A stretch of 64,000 bases of DNA. It comes from Bradyrhizobium sp. LTSP849. Lineage in GTDB: Bacteria; Pseudomonadota; Alphaproteobacteria; Rhizobiales; Xanthobacteraceae. The notes beneath the pieces are model-generated. The model did not search any database. It had not been told where the DNA came from and saw nothing but the letters and a program-made list of their open reading frames with translations. The stretch is from the NCBI RefSeq assembly GCF_000938255.1, contig NZ_JYMR01000054.1:60015-124014 (forward strand), in the 5' to 3' direction. The translations under genes and the position numbers were made by a program. This document shows positions 31,989 through 40,745 of this stretch, piece after piece; the first letter of the stretch is position 1; every line of letters starts with the position of its first letter.

Positions 31989-33182
31989 GTGACGCGACCG
32001 TTCGAGGGCGTGAAGATTTTGGACTTCACGCAAGTGCTGGCCGGCCCCTATGCGAGCTACCAGCTCGCGCTGTTGGGCGCGGACGTCATCAAGGTCGAGC
32101 GGCGCGAGGGCGAGGACATGCGCCGCACGCCGCTCAGCCGCGAATGGGCCGAGCGCGGGCTCGCCCCCGCTTTCCAGGCCGTCAACGGCAACAAGCGCAG
32201 CCTGACACTCGACCTGCAAAAGCCCGACGCGATCGCCATCGTGAAGAAGCTCGCAAGCCAGGTCGACGTTGTCATGGAAAACTTCCGCCCGGGCGTGATG
32301 GACAAGCTCGGCATCGGCTATGAGGCGTTGTCCGCGATCAACCCGAAGCTGATCTATTGCGCGGTGTCCGGCTTCGGCCAGACCGGGCCGGATCGCCTAA
32401 GGCCCGGCTATGACGGCAAGATGCAGGCGCTGTCCGGCATCATGGCGATCACCGGCCATCCCGAAACTGGACCCACGCGCGCGGGCTTCGCGGTGTGCGA
32501 CGTGCTCTCGGGCGCGACCGCCGCGTTCGGCGTGTCGAGCGCGCTGTATCAGCGCGACCGCACCGGCCAAGGCCAGTTCGTCGACGTCTCCATGCTGGAG
32601 GCGACGATGGCGTTTCTCTCGGGGCAGATCGCGGATTGGTCGGTCGCCGGCCATCGCCAGCAACTTTCGGGCAACCAGGCGGTCAGCCGCAAGACCACCG
32701 CGAATTTGTTCAAAGCCGGCGACGGCTACATCCTGCTCGCCGTCAACAACGAGAAACAATACCGCGCGCTGATGTCTGCGCTCGGCCGCGAGGATACGCT
32801 CGCCGATCCGCGCTTTGCCGACTGGTTCGCGCGCAACGAGAACGAACCTGCGTTGCGCGCCATCATCGAGCAGGCGCTCGCGGCAAGGCCAGCGCGCGAA
32901 TGGGAGACTTTACTGGAAGATGCCGGCGCGCCCTGCGCCAGCATCTGGAAGGTCGAGGAGGTGATCGACCATCCGCAGATCAAGGCACGCGGTGCGATAC
33001 AGGAGCTGGACACGCCCTATGGCCGCCTGCGCTTCGCCGGCAGCGGTTTCAAGCTCGCACACGGCGGTGGTCGGCTCGACCGGATGGCGCCGGAGTTGGG
33101 GGCGGATACGGACGCCGTACTGGGCGAGCTCGGGTTCGATGCGGATGCGATCGCGGCGTTAAGGGCAAGCGAGATTGTGTAG
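31989..33182 (+). CDS. CaiB/BaiF family III CoA-transferase
   Basis: 397 aa from GTG 31989 with AGGGAGAGAGA upstream. Family III landmarks: GVKILDFTQVLAGPYAS at the start, LGADVIKVER, NGNKRSLTLDL, ENFRPGVMDKLG and YDGKMQALSG. The catalytic Asp position lies in the VCDVLSGATAAFG region. It moves CoA between carboxylic acids through an enzyme-linked intermediate. Its stop codon TAG is the first bases of a palindromic repeat (33179-33270). The GrdB-like gene just upstream is its probable functional partner. Confidence 0.88.
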   Translation: MTRPFEGVKILDFTQVLAGPYASYQLALLGADVIKVERREGEDMRRTPLSREWAERGLAPAFQAVNGNKRSLTLDLQKPDAIAIVKKLASQVDVVMENFRPGVMDKLGIGYEALSAINPKLIYCAVSGFGQTGPDRLRPGYDGKMQALSGIMAITGHPETGPTRAGFAVCDVLSGATAAFGVSSALYQRDRTGQGQFVDVSMLEATMAFLSGQIADWSVAGHRQQLSGNQAVSRKTTANLFKAGDGYILLAVNNEKQYRALMSALGREDTLADPRFADWFARNENEPALRAIIEQALAARPAREWETLLEDAGAPCASIWKVEEVIDHPQIKARGAIQELDTPYGRLRFAGSGFKLAHGGGRLDRMAPELGADTDAVLGELGFDADAIAALRASEIV

Positions 33183-33270
33183 GGTGGGCAAAGGCGCGAC
33201 GCGCCGTGCCCACCATCTATCCGCTTGCTCGTTGCATAATGGTGGGCACGCTTCGCTTTGCCCACCCTAC
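33179..33270. repeat. Palindromic repeat family B, copy 1 (carries the CaiB stop codon)
   Basis: Perfect 15-base arms GTAGGGTGGGCAAAG (33179-33193) and CTTTGCCCACCCTAC (33256-33270), with further inner pairing (GTGCCCACCAT / ATGGTGGGCAC). The TAG stop of the CoA-transferase is bases 2-4 of the element. A second copy with identical arms is at 40742-40833. Confidence 0.9.
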
Positions 33271-33281
33271 GGCGCCGTCAA

Positions 33282-34046
33282 CTAAAACAACGACCCCTGC
33301 CCGTCATCCGCCGAACCGACCGCCGCCTTCCGCGCGACCTTCTTCGGCTTCGACGCGTCCGCTTCCGCCTCCATCTCCTCCGCGCTGATCGGCAGCAACA
33401 ACTTCTCATCGTCGTTGGCGACGCGGTTGACGCGGGTGGAGACGGGGTGCCAGGCGAACTCGCCGATGCGTGGGGCCACCATCAGCGACAGCGCGGCATC
33501 AACCTCGTCGCCGCGGCAATCGAGCCAGCGCTCGACATCGCGCGAGCTGATGGTGACGGGCACGCGGTCATGCAAGCCGGCGAGGTCTTCGCTGGCTGCC
33601 GCCGTGACGATCGCGACCGTGTCGACCTCCTCGCCGTTCGGGCCGACCCAGGTCTCGAACAATGCGGCGAAGCCGAGCGGTTCGCCATCGGCGCGATGGA
33701 TGAAGAACGGCTGCTTGCGGCCGTCGACGGCCTTCCATTCGTAATAACCATCGGCCGGGATCAGGCCGCGCCGTCTGCGAATCGCCCTTTTGAAGGCGGG
33801 CTTCTCCAGCACCGTCTCGGAGCGGGCGTTGATCAGCAACGTGAACCCGCGAGGGTCCTTGACCCAGCTCGGCAGCAGGCCCCAGCGCATCAGCTGGAAA
33901 TGGCGCGCGCCATTCTCCGCCAGCACGACCGGAATCGGCTGTGTCGGGGCCACATTGTACCGGGGCGGGAAGTTCGGCTGCTCGATATAGCCGAACAATT
34001 GCCGCAAAGCCGCGGGGGCCGAAGTTATGACGAAGCGTCCACACAT
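33282..34046 (-). CDS. SOS response-associated peptidase (SRAP/YedK/HMCES family)
   Basis: 254 aa. It starts MCGRFVITS, so Cys2 becomes the N-terminal nucleophile after Met removal. RYNVAPTQPIPVV, RWGLLPSWVKD, NARSETVLEKPAF, CR-type basic stretch and DGYYEWK are all family motifs, and a His in HDRVPV completes the active site. SRAP proteins crosslink to abasic sites in single-stranded DNA and protect them from cleavage. A Lys-rich tail (KPKKVARKA) extends the usual length by about 30 residues. It is isolated on the minus strand, ending 12 bases from repeat B. Confidence 0.92.
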   Translation of the reverse strand: MCGRFVITSAPAALRQLFGYIEQPNFPPRYNVAPTQPIPVVLAENGARHFQLMRWGLLPSWVKDPRGFTLLINARSETVLEKPAFKRAIRRRRGLIPADGYYEWKAVDGRKQPFFIHRADGEPLGFAALFETWVGPNGEEVDTVAIVTAAASEDLAGLHDRVPVTISSRDVERWLDCRGDEVDAALSLMVAPRIGEFAWHPVSTRVNRVANDDEKLLLPISAEEMEAEADASKPKKVARKAAVGSADDGQGSLF

Positions 34047-34109
34047 CCTGAGGCGTCTATATAGGGTCCGTTCAGGTCCTTTTAACCCCGAACGTTAACA
34101 CTGCGGCGG

Positions 34110-34610
34110 ATGAGCTCAACGGTCTCCCAAGCCGCGCGAACGCATGGACGGACGGGGCCCGAGGCCGCGGCCTGGGCCGAGCGGCTGCGCGTGGCCAACA
34201 TCAACCCACGGACCGGGCTTGCCACTGACTATCTCAACCATTTCAATGAAGCCGTGATGCTCTTGGAAATGGTCCCGGACATGCCGGAATGCGCAGACGA
34301 CTTTTTGACCTGGTCGCCGCTGTCCTATGCCGAGCATTTCACCGCCTCGAATTTCAAGGCGCGCGATCTCGCGATCGAGGCCTATGAGACGGCCGAACCT
34401 TCGGTGCGCGCCCAGTTCGACCACATCACCGACACCATGACCTCGATCCTGACCGCGGTAGGCTCGGCCATGCGCGAGGTCGAGAAGGACACGACGCGGG
34501 TCCGCCTCGCCGAGCAGGCGACGGCATGGGTCAAGCCGCTGATCGCGGCCTGCGGCGGCATCATCAATGGCGGCGCGGAAGCCGACATCGACACCATCAT
34601 GGCGAACTGA
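34110..34610 (+). CDS. Conserved hypothetical helical protein
   Basis: 166 aa, ATG 34110. Wholly alpha-helical: an NHFNEAVMLLEMV helix, then a DFLTWSPLSYAEHF aromatic turn, a FKARDLAIEAYE helix and a QFDHITDTMTSILTAVGSA helix. It resembles conserved rhizobial proteins of unknown function. No membrane segments, no catalytic residues evident. It is followed three bases later by a Nudix gene, so the two are probably cotranscribed. Confidence 0.6.
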   Translation: MSSTVSQAARTHGRTGPEAAAWAERLRVANINPRTGLATDYLNHFNEAVMLLEMVPDMPECADDFLTWSPLSYAEHFTASNFKARDLAIEAYETAEPSVRAQFDHITDTMTSILTAVGSAMREVEKDTTRVRLAEQATAWVKPLIAACGGIINGGAEADIDTIMAN

Positions 34611-34613
34611 GCT

Positions 34614-35048
34614 GTGGCTTCCGTCGTGCAGCCCACCCATCCCCAGCTTGCTGTCTCAGCCGCGATTTTTCGCGACGGCAAAGTGCTGCTGGTCCGCCGC
34701 GCCCGCTCGCCGGCCAAGGGGTTCTATTCGCTGCCCGGCGGCCGGGTCGAGTTCGGCGAATCGCTGCATCAGGCGCTGGCGCGCGAGGTCGACGAGGAGA
34801 CCGGGCTCGAAATCGAGATCGTCGGGCTCGCCGGCTGGCGCGAGGTGCTGCCGGCCACGCCCGGCGCCGGCCACTATTTGATCATGTCCTTTGCCGCCCG
34901 CTGGACGGCCAGGGAGCCGGCTCTCAACGACGAGCTCGACGATTTCCGCTGGGTCGCACCGGATGCGCTGGCGACCCTGGGCGACCTCAAGCTGACCGGG
35001 GGGCTGGAAGAGGTCATCCAGTCCGCGCACCGCCTGATCGCACCCTGA
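34614..35048 (+). CDS. Nudix hydrolase
   Basis: 144 aa, GTG 34614. The perfect Nudix box is GGRVEFGESLHQALAREV then DEETGL, with the three metal-binding Glu residues. It is preceded by LLVRRARSPAKGFYSLPG. Short single-domain proteins of this type hydrolyse nucleoside diphosphate derivatives such as ADP-ribose or oxidised nucleotides; specificity cannot be read. It lies between the helical hypothetical gene and a TIGR02301-like gene on the same strand. Confidence 0.9.
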   Translation: MASVVQPTHPQLAVSAAIFRDGKVLLVRRARSPAKGFYSLPGGRVEFGESLHQALAREVDEETGLEIEIVGLAGWREVLPATPGAGHYLIMSFAARWTAREPALNDELDDFRWVAPDALATLGDLKLTGGLEEVIQSAHRLIAP

Positions 35049-35101
35049 CGGCCGCTCCGCCCGCCTTGCGTCCACCGTCCCGAGGAGGCATACACCGGCC
35101 G

Positions 35102-35479
35102 ATGTCCACGCGATTTCTGGCCATTTTTGTCCTGTTTCTCGCCTGCGCCTCCGCGCCCGCCCGGGCCCAGGACGTGGCGGCGCCGTTTGACGCCGATTTG
35201 CAGCGCTTGGCTGAGATCCTCGGCGGGCTGCATTATTTGCGCGGCATCTGCGGGTCCAACGAGGGCAACAAATGGCGCAGTGAGATGCAGGCGCTGATCG
35301 ATGCCGAAACCCCGGCCGGCGAGCGCCGCACCCGCATGATCGCCGGCTTCAACCGCGGCTATAACGGTTTCCAGCAGACCTACCGGAGCTGCACGCCAGC
35401 CGCGACCGTCGCAATCCGCCGCTATATCGAAGAAGGCTCGAAGATCTCGCGCGACCTTACCGCGCGCTACGCGAACTGA
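35102..35479 (+). CDS. TIGR02301 family exported protein
   Basis: 125 aa from ATG 35102. Sec signal peptide (MSTRFLAIFVLFLACASAPARAQ, cleavage after ARA). The mature part contains GGLHYLRGICG, EGNKWRSEMQALIDAE, RTRMIAGFNRGYNGF and TYRSCTPAA, which are the fixed points of the TIGR02301 family with two conserved Cys. Function unknown; periplasmic. CGAGGAG just before the start serves as ribosome binding site. Confidence 0.8.
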   Translation: MSTRFLAIFVLFLACASAPARAQDVAAPFDADLQRLAEILGGLHYLRGICGSNEGNKWRSEMQALIDAETPAGERRTRMIAGFNRGYNGFQQTYRSCTPAATVAIRRYIEEGSKISRDLTARYAN

Positions 35480-35619
35480 GCTCACGGGAACAACGACATC
35501 GTCTTTGTTCACAGCCGTTAACCGTTCTTAAAGATGTGGCCTAGCGGTCGTTAACGCGCGTGCTACACCTCTTCGTGCAGCGCATCGCCGTGGATCGCGC
35601 CCCAGCCCTGTCGAGTTTC

Positions 35620-35886
35620 ATGAGCCATCCAGTGTCCTACGCCCCCGCCCGCGCGCCGCTGCCCGATCACGAGCAGAAACAGGCCGCGCTGAGCTATCTC
35701 AATGAAGCCTGGGCCGAGGCGCGCCATGACGGTGTCGACGGCGATTGCCTGGCGCAGGCGAGCCTGTTCGCGGCGCTCGCCGAACTCGTCGGCACCTATG
35801 GCGAAGACGCGGTGGCGAAGTTCGTCGAGGGTTTTCCCGCCCGCATCCGCAACGGCGAATTCTCCGTCGACATCTCCCGGCAGTAA
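35620..35886 (+). CDS. Conserved small hypothetical protein
   Basis: 88 aa from ATG 35620 (MSHPVSYAPARAPLPDHEQ); an in-frame GTG at 35560 is less likely. It has helices QAALSYLNEAWAEARHDGV, LAQASLFAALAELVGTYG and a final AVAKFVEGFPARI segment. Soluble, acidic, conserved-looking among rhizobia, function unknown. Confidence 0.6.
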   Translation: MSHPVSYAPARAPLPDHEQKQAALSYLNEAWAEARHDGVDGDCLAQASLFAALAELVGTYGEDAVAKFVEGFPARIRNGEFSVDISRQ

Positions 35887-36066
35887 GAGCCTCCCGAAAA
35901 TGACCCCGCCACGCAGGCGGGGCCAGTCTACGGATGAATGACTTTGCGAAGGATCGCGAAGTCTGCGGCGTTTATCGCACGGAAGCTGTTGGCCGCAGAC
36001 AAGCATTAGTCTTGCGATGACCGGGAGATGTTCCCGCCACCATCGGGAATATGCGCCTCATTTTTT

Positions 36067-36136
36067 GAGCATGATCTTTTCGGAAAACCGCTTCGCACTT
36101 TGCGCTAACGCGGCCCTTCGGGTCCGGATCATGCTC
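36067..36136. repeat. Palindromic repeat family C, copy 1 (ends at the sseA stop codon)
   Basis: Arms GAGCATGATC (36067-36076) and GATCATGCTC (36127-36136) enclose an interior with CGGAAAACCGCTTCGCACTT and GCGCTAACGCGG. The right end overlaps the first base of the sulfurtransferase stop codon, read on the minus strand as TAGAGCATG. Two further copies lie at 42357-42426 and 45206-45254. Confidence 0.9.
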
Positions 36137-37002
36137 TAATCCGTTTCGATCGGCAGCGCCGGATCCCTCGCCCACTCACCCATCGACGCATCGTAAAGCG
36201 TGAGCTTGTCGAAGCCGAGCTGTGTCAGCAGCAGCAGGTCGATCGTCGCCGAGATGCCGCCGCCACAATAGCAGATCACGTTCTTGTCGCGCGTGACGCC
36301 TTGGGCTGCGAATTTCGCCTCGGCGTCCGCAAGCGTCCTCAGCGTCTTGTCGGCGTTCACGAGTGTTGCGGCGGAAACGTTGACGCTGCCGGGAATGCGG
36401 CCGGGACGGCCGTAGCGACTCGGCTCGAGACCACGATGGAATTGTGGGCCGAGCGCGTTGACGATTGCCATCGAGGGATCGCCGATCCGTGACACGACAG
36501 TGGTCTTGTCGACGAACAAGCCCGCGCGCGGCGCAGCCTTGAAGGTCGTGGCCGGATATCCCTTCGGCGCGCCGGTCTCGATCGGCCGCCGCTCTTCTTT
36601 CCATTTGTCGAACCCACCGTCGAGCACCTGCGCATCGACACCAAGCGAGCGCAGCATCCACCAGAACCGCGTCGCCCACATCATCGTGCCGATGCTGTAG
36701 AGCACAATGGTTTTGGTCGCATCGAGGCCATGGCGGCCAAAGGCAGCCTCCAACTGGGCGACGTCAGGCATCATGAAGAACTGTTGTGCGGCGGCGTCGG
36801 AGAACTCGCCTTGCAGATCGAGAAAATCGGCGCCGGGGATATGGCCGGCCGCGAATGTCTTGTCGCCGGGGACCGCACGATAGGGCACGTCGCTGCCGGG
36901 CGGTACTGGTTCGTTGTAGGTGGTGCAGTCGTAGAGGCGGAGGTTGGGGTCACCGAGGATCGTGGCGAGTTGCTCGGTGGTGATGAGGGCATTCTGACTC
37001 AT
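36136..37002 (-). CDS. sseA: 3-mercaptopyruvate/thiosulfate sulfurtransferase
   Basis: 288 aa with two rhodanese domains. The N-terminal inactive domain has RLYDCTTY and GHIPGADFLDL. The C-terminal domain has GRIPGSVNVSA and the active-site loop CYCGGGISATID, whose Cys carries the persulfide. The CGGGISA loop rather than CRKGVT fits 3-mercaptopyruvate specificity. It transfers sulfur from mercaptopyruvate or thiosulfate to acceptors such as cyanide or thiols. It is a single gene with repeats on both sides. Confidence 0.85.
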   Translation of the reverse strand: MSQNALITTEQLATILGDPNLRLYDCTTYNEPVPPGSDVPYRAVPGDKTFAAGHIPGADFLDLQGEFSDAAAQQFFMMPDVAQLEAAFGRHGLDATKTIVLYSIGTMMWATRFWWMLRSLGVDAQVLDGGFDKWKEERRPIETGAPKGYPATTFKAAPRAGLFVDKTTVVSRIGDPSMAIVNALGPQFHRGLEPSRYGRPGRIPGSVNVSAATLVNADKTLRTLADAEAKFAAQGVTRDKNVICYCGGGISATIDLLLLTQLGFDKLTLYDASMGEWARDPALPIETD

Positions 37003-37033
37003 TGGAATAGTCTCCCGTCATATGCTCACAATG

Positions 37034-37162
37034 TCCGTCACCCTGAGGTGCCGGAGCGCAGCGAAGGCCTCGAAGGGCGACGGCCACCAGCGGGACCGCT
37101 CATCCTTCGAGGCTTGCCACGCGGTGCAAAGCACCGCATGGCGCGCACCTCAGGATGACGGA
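37034..37162. repeat. Palindromic repeat family D
   Basis: A 129-base element with ends TCCGTCA-CCCTGAGGTGC (37034-37051) and GCGCACCTCAGG-ATGACGGA (37143-37162), and inner pairing around CGGAGCGCAG and CCTTCGAGG. It sits between the sseA start and the dihydroorotase stop and is probably a mobile palindromic element. Only one copy is in the window. Confidence 0.8.
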
Positions 37163-37181
37163 TCAAACCGAACGCTACAAC

Positions 37182-38516
37182 CTACTGCTTCAACGTCTCC
37201 AGAAACCGCACTGGCTCGCCCTGCGACGCCGTCACCAGCTCGCCCTGCCACATCACGCGGCGGCCGCGGATGAAGGTGCCGACGGGCCAGCCCGTGACGC
37301 GCACGCCGTCATACGGCGTCCAGCCGGCTTTCGAGGCGACCCATTTGTTGGTGATGGTTTCGCTGCGCTTGAGGTCGACGACGGTGAAGTCGGCGTCATA
37401 GCCTGCCGCGATGCGGCCCTTGCAGGCCATGTTGTAGAGGCGCGCGGGGCCGGCGCTGGTGAGATCGACGAACCGCGCCAACGAGAGCCGGCCCGCATTG
37501 ACATGATCGAGCATGAGCGGCACCAGCGTCTGCACGCCAGTCATGCCGGAGGGCGAGGCCGGATAGGTCTTCTGCTTCTCCTCCAGCGTATGCGGCGCAT
37601 GGTCGGAGCCGAGCACGTCGATGATGCCCTGCTCGATGCCGCGCCAGATGCCGGCGCGGTGATCGGTCCCGCGCACCGGCGGGTTCATTTGCGCCAGCGT
37701 GCCGAGCCGTTCATAGCATTCCGGTGCAGCCAGCGTCAGATGATGCGGCGTCGCCTCGCAGGAGGCGACGTCCTTGTGGTCGCGCAGGAACTCGATTTCT
37801 TCCTTGGTCGAGATGTGCAGCACGTGGATGCGCTTGCCCGTCTCGTGCGCGAGCTTGACCAGTCGCTGCGTCGCCATCAACGCCGCCGTCTCGTCGCGCC
37901 ACACCGGATGCGAGCGCGGATCACCCTCGATGCGCAACGATTTGCGGTCGTTGAGGCGGTATTCGTCCTCGGCATGGAACGCCGCGCGGCGGCGGATCAC
38001 CTGGAAAATGCGGCGCAGGCTCTCGTCGTCCTCCACCAGCAGCGCACCGGTCGAGGAGCCGATGAAAACCTTGACGCCGGCGCAGCCGGGCGCGCGCTCC
38101 AGCACGGGCAGGTCCTGCACGTTCTCGCGGGTGCCACCGATGAAGAAGGCGAAGTCACAATGCATGCGGTGATGGGCGCGCTTCACCTTGTCGGTGAAGG
38201 TGGCTTCGGTCACCGTCAGCGGCGAGGTATTCGGCATTTCGAACACGGCAGTGACGCCACCCATCACGGCGCTACGCGAACCGGTCTCGAGGTCTTCCTT
38301 CTGCTCCAGCCCGGGCTCGCGGAAATGCACCTGCGTGTCCATGACGCCGGGCAGGATGTGCAGGCCCTTGCAGTCGATCACCTCCGCGGCGGAGGCTTGC
38401 GACAGCGGGCCCAGCTCGGCGATGCGGCCGTTGGCGATACCGATGTCGCGGACACCCTCACCGTCCTGGTTGACCACGGTGCCGCCCTTGAGGATGACGT
38501 CGAAACGCTGGGTCAT
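37182..38516 (-). CDS. Dihydroorotase-like cyclic amidohydrolase
   Basis: 444 aa of the amidohydrolase superfamily. Family marks: LPGVMDTQVHFREPG, GGVTAVFEMPNT, GVKVFIGSSTG (the Lys that is usually carboxylated), HVLHISTKEE, CEATPHHLTL and GSDHAPHT (catalytic Asp), with LTSAGPARLYN at the end. The first metal motif reads D-T-Q-V-H instead of the usual D-x-H-x-H, so one zinc-binding His is replaced by Gln. This is reported as a dihydroorotase, but it may be a paralogue acting on another cyclic amide. A true pyrC elsewhere in the genome would settle its role. Confidence 0.75.
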   Translation of the reverse strand: MTQRFDVILKGGTVVNQDGEGVRDIGIANGRIAELGPLSQASAAEVIDCKGLHILPGVMDTQVHFREPGLEQKEDLETGSRSAVMGGVTAVFEMPNTSPLTVTEATFTDKVKRAHHRMHCDFAFFIGGTRENVQDLPVLERAPGCAGVKVFIGSSTGALLVEDDESLRRIFQVIRRRAAFHAEDEYRLNDRKSLRIEGDPRSHPVWRDETAALMATQRLVKLAHETGKRIHVLHISTKEEIEFLRDHKDVASCEATPHHLTLAAPECYERLGTLAQMNPPVRGTDHRAGIWRGIEQGIIDVLGSDHAPHTLEEKQKTYPASPSGMTGVQTLVPLMLDHVNAGRLSLARFVDLTSAGPARLYNMACKGRIAAGYDADFTVVDLKRSETITNKWVASKAGWTPYDGVRVTGWPVGTFIRGRRVMWQGELVTASQGEPVRFLETLKQ

Positions 38517-38617
38517 GGCTAAAGGCCTCTCTCATCCCCAAGCGCAGGGCTCGAGGTCTTGTCGTTTATGCCTCGCGGGCTTACGTTCCGGAGCAACATG
38601 TCGCAAGAGATTTTCGC

Positions 38618-39499
38618 ATGAAATCAGCGTTTCTTCCCGACCGGGGCGTGGTCAAGGTCGCGGGCGAGGATGCGCGCAACTTCCTCAACGGCCTCATCAC
38701 CACCGATCTCGACAAGCTCAAGCCGGGCCTGGGCCGATTCGGTGCGCTGCTGACGCCGCAGGGCAAGATCACCGTGGATTTCCTGATCACGGAAGTGCCT
38801 GCCGGGCATGGCGGCGGGTTCCTGATCGACTGCCCGAAGGCGCTGGCCGACGGCCTTGCCACCAAGCTGAAATTCTACAAGCTGCGCGCCAAGGTGACGG
38901 TGGAAAACCTCTCCGACAATCTCGGCGTGCTCGCGGCCTGGGACGGCAAGCTTACCGCGCAGCCGGACCTCGCCTTCGCCGATCCGCGCAATGAAGGGCT
39001 CGGCTACCGCATCCTGATTCCCGAAGATCTCAAGCAGAAGCTCTCCGACCTGATCGGCGCCGAGCTTGTCGATGCCGCCGAATACGAGGCGCATCGCATC
39101 GCGCTCGGCGTGCCGCGCGGCGGGCTCGATTTCATGTACAGTGATGCGTTCCCGCACGAAACCAACATGGACCGTCTGGCCGGCGTCGATTTCGACAAGG
39201 GCTGCTATGTCGGCCAGGAGGTCGTCTCGCGCATGCAGCATCGCGGCACTGCGCGCACCCGCAGCGTCAAGGTGCTGCTTGAGGACCTCTCACCGGAGGC
39301 CGGCGTCAGCATTCTGGCCGGCGACAAGCCGGTCGGCACAATGGGCTCGTCGGCACAGGGCAAGGGCATCGCACTGGTGCGCATCGATCGCGTCGCCGAC
39401 GCGCTCGACGCCGGCCAGCCGCTCACCGCCGGCGGCCTTGAGTTGAAGCTCGCCGAACCCGAAGTCGTCCGTATCCCAACGAAGCAGCCGATCGCATGA
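38618..39499 (+). CDS. ygfZ: YgfZ/GcvT-fold folate-binding protein
   Basis: 293 aa, ATG 38618. Early residues RGVVKVAGEDARNFLNGLITTDL form the folate-binding GcvT fold. The diagnostic motif KGCYVGQEVVSRMQHRG with its essential Cys is near residue 195. YgfZ supports assembly or repair of iron-sulfur clusters, notably in MiaB-type enzymes, using tetrahydrofolate. It overlaps the Tag gene by four bases, forming a three-gene operon with Tag and the HD hydrolase. Confidence 0.9.
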   Translation: MKSAFLPDRGVVKVAGEDARNFLNGLITTDLDKLKPGLGRFGALLTPQGKITVDFLITEVPAGHGGGFLIDCPKALADGLATKLKFYKLRAKVTVENLSDNLGVLAAWDGKLTAQPDLAFADPRNEGLGYRILIPEDLKQKLSDLIGAELVDAAEYEAHRIALGVPRGGLDFMYSDAFPHETNMDRLAGVDFDKGCYVGQEVVSRMQHRGTARTRSVKVLLEDLSPEAGVSILAGDKPVGTMGSSAQGKGIALVRIDRVADALDAGQPLTAGGLELKLAEPEVVRIPTKQPIA

Positions 39500-40122
39500 G
39501 CCGCGCGCCCCGCCTGCATCCCGACGGAAAGACGCGCTGCCCCTGGCCGGGTGAAGATCCGGTTTATGTCGCCTATCACGACACCGAATGGGGCGTGCCG
39601 GAATATGACGACCGCGCGCTCTATGAAAAGCTGATCCTCGACGGCTTCCAGGCCGGCCTGTCCTGGATCACGATTTTGCGCAAGCGCGACAATTTCCGCA
39701 AAGCCTTCGACGATTTTCAGCCGGAGAGGATCGCGCGCTACAACGCGAAGAAGGTTCATGCGCTGATGAACGACGCCGGCATCGTGCGCAACCGAGCAAA
39801 GATCGACGGCACCATTCTCAGCGCAAAATCCTATCTGGAGATCATGGAGAAGGGGCCGGGCTTCTCAAAACTGCTGTGGGACTTCATGGGCGGAAAGCCC
39901 CTGGTCAACCATTTTAAGACCACGGCGAGCGTGCCGGCCTCAACACCTTTGTCGGTGCAGGTCTCCAAGGAGCTGTCCTCGCGCGGCTTCAAATTCGTCG
40001 GCCCGACCATCGTCTATGCCTTCATGCAAGCAACCGGCATGGTCAACGACCATCTCGTCGATTGCCACTGCCACGCGAGCGTCAGCAAGACGCAGCGCAA
40101 GCCGCGCCTCAAAGTCAAATGA
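39496..40122 (+). CDS. tag: DNA-3-methyladenine glycosylase I
   Basis: 208 aa. It has the Tag signature: RCPWPGEDPVYVAYHDTEWG at the start with the zinc-ligand Cys, then LILDGFQAGLSW and FAQA-like segment SWITILRKRDNF with the catalytic Glu region. The DHLVDCHCHA end supplies the remaining zinc ligands. It removes 3-methyladenine from alkylated DNA as the first step of base-excision repair. Coupled to ygfZ upstream and to the HD gene by an ATGA overlap. Confidence 0.92.
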   Translation: MSRAPRLHPDGKTRCPWPGEDPVYVAYHDTEWGVPEYDDRALYEKLILDGFQAGLSWITILRKRDNFRKAFDDFQPERIARYNAKKVHALMNDAGIVRNRAKIDGTILSAKSYLEIMEKGPGFSKLLWDFMGGKPLVNHFKTTASVPASTPLSVQVSKELSSRGFKFVGPTIVYAFMQATGMVNDHLVDCHCHASVSKTQRKPRLKVK

Positions 40123-40745
40123 CGGCGAAGAAGACGGCCGCGCGCGACGTCCAGTCCCGCGCCTGGCAGCGTATGCTGTCGGGCCGGCGGCTCGATCTGC
40201 TTGATCCCTCCCCGCTCGACATCGAGATCGCCGACATTGCGCATGGGCTGGCGCGCGTCGCGCGCTGGAACGGCCAGACCGTCGGCGCGCACATCTTCTC
40301 GGTCGCACAGCATACGCTGCTGGTGGAGACCGTGATGCGGCACGAGACGCGCCGGGTCGATCTGCGCGTGCGGCTCGCAGCGCTGCTGCATGATGCGCCC
40401 GAATATGTGATCGGCGACATGATCTCGCCGTTCAAGGCCGTGCTCGACGGCCACTACAAGGCGGTCGAGAAGCGCCTGCTCGGCGCCATCCACATTCGCT
40501 TCGGCCTGCCGCCGGTGCTGGCCGACGAGATCACGCAACAGATCAAGGCCGCCGACCGCGGCGCGGCTTATCTGGAGGCGACCGAGCTTGCCGGCTTCAG
40601 CGATGCCGAGGCCAAACGCCTGTTCGGCCGCGATCCCGGCCTCTCCGACAGCGTCCGGCGCGACTATCTCACGCCCTGGACGGCGGCGCGGGCTGAGAAG
40701 CAGTTTCTGGAGCGGTTCAACGCGGTGTTTGCGTCGGTCTCGTAG
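40119..40745 (+). CDS. HD-family hydrolase (YfbR/nucleotidase-like)
   Basis: 208 aa from ATG 40119, overlapping the tag stop (ATGA); a start at 40062 would lie inside tag. HD-domain motifs: DIEIADIAHGLARVARWNG, FSVAQHTLLVE, RLAALLHDAPEYVIGD (the H-D pair) and later IKAADRGAAYLEA (distal Asp). Members hydrolyse phosphates such as dNMPs. Its stop codon is the TAG within a family B repeat. The substrate is not readable. Confidence 0.8.
   Translation: MTAKKTAARDVQSRAWQRMLSGRRLDLLDPSPLDIEIADIAHGLARVARWNGQTVGAHIFSVAQHTLLVETVMRHETRRVDLRVRLAALLHDAPEYVIGDMISPFKAVLDGHYKAVEKRLLGAIHIRFGLPPVLADEITQQIKAADRGAAYLEATELAGFSDAEAKRLFGRDPGLSDSVRRDYLTPWTAARAEKQFLERFNAVFASVS

Noticed and set aside
32495..33388. 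Plus-strand frame overlapping the CoA-transferase and running past it
   Set aside because: Out-of-frame shadow with high Arg content and a tail of Pro and Arg; lacks domain content.
37155..38522. Plus-strand frame of 455 codons antisense to the dihydroorotase-like gene
   Set aside because: The minus-strand gene has complete amidohydrolase motifs; the antisense frame has none.
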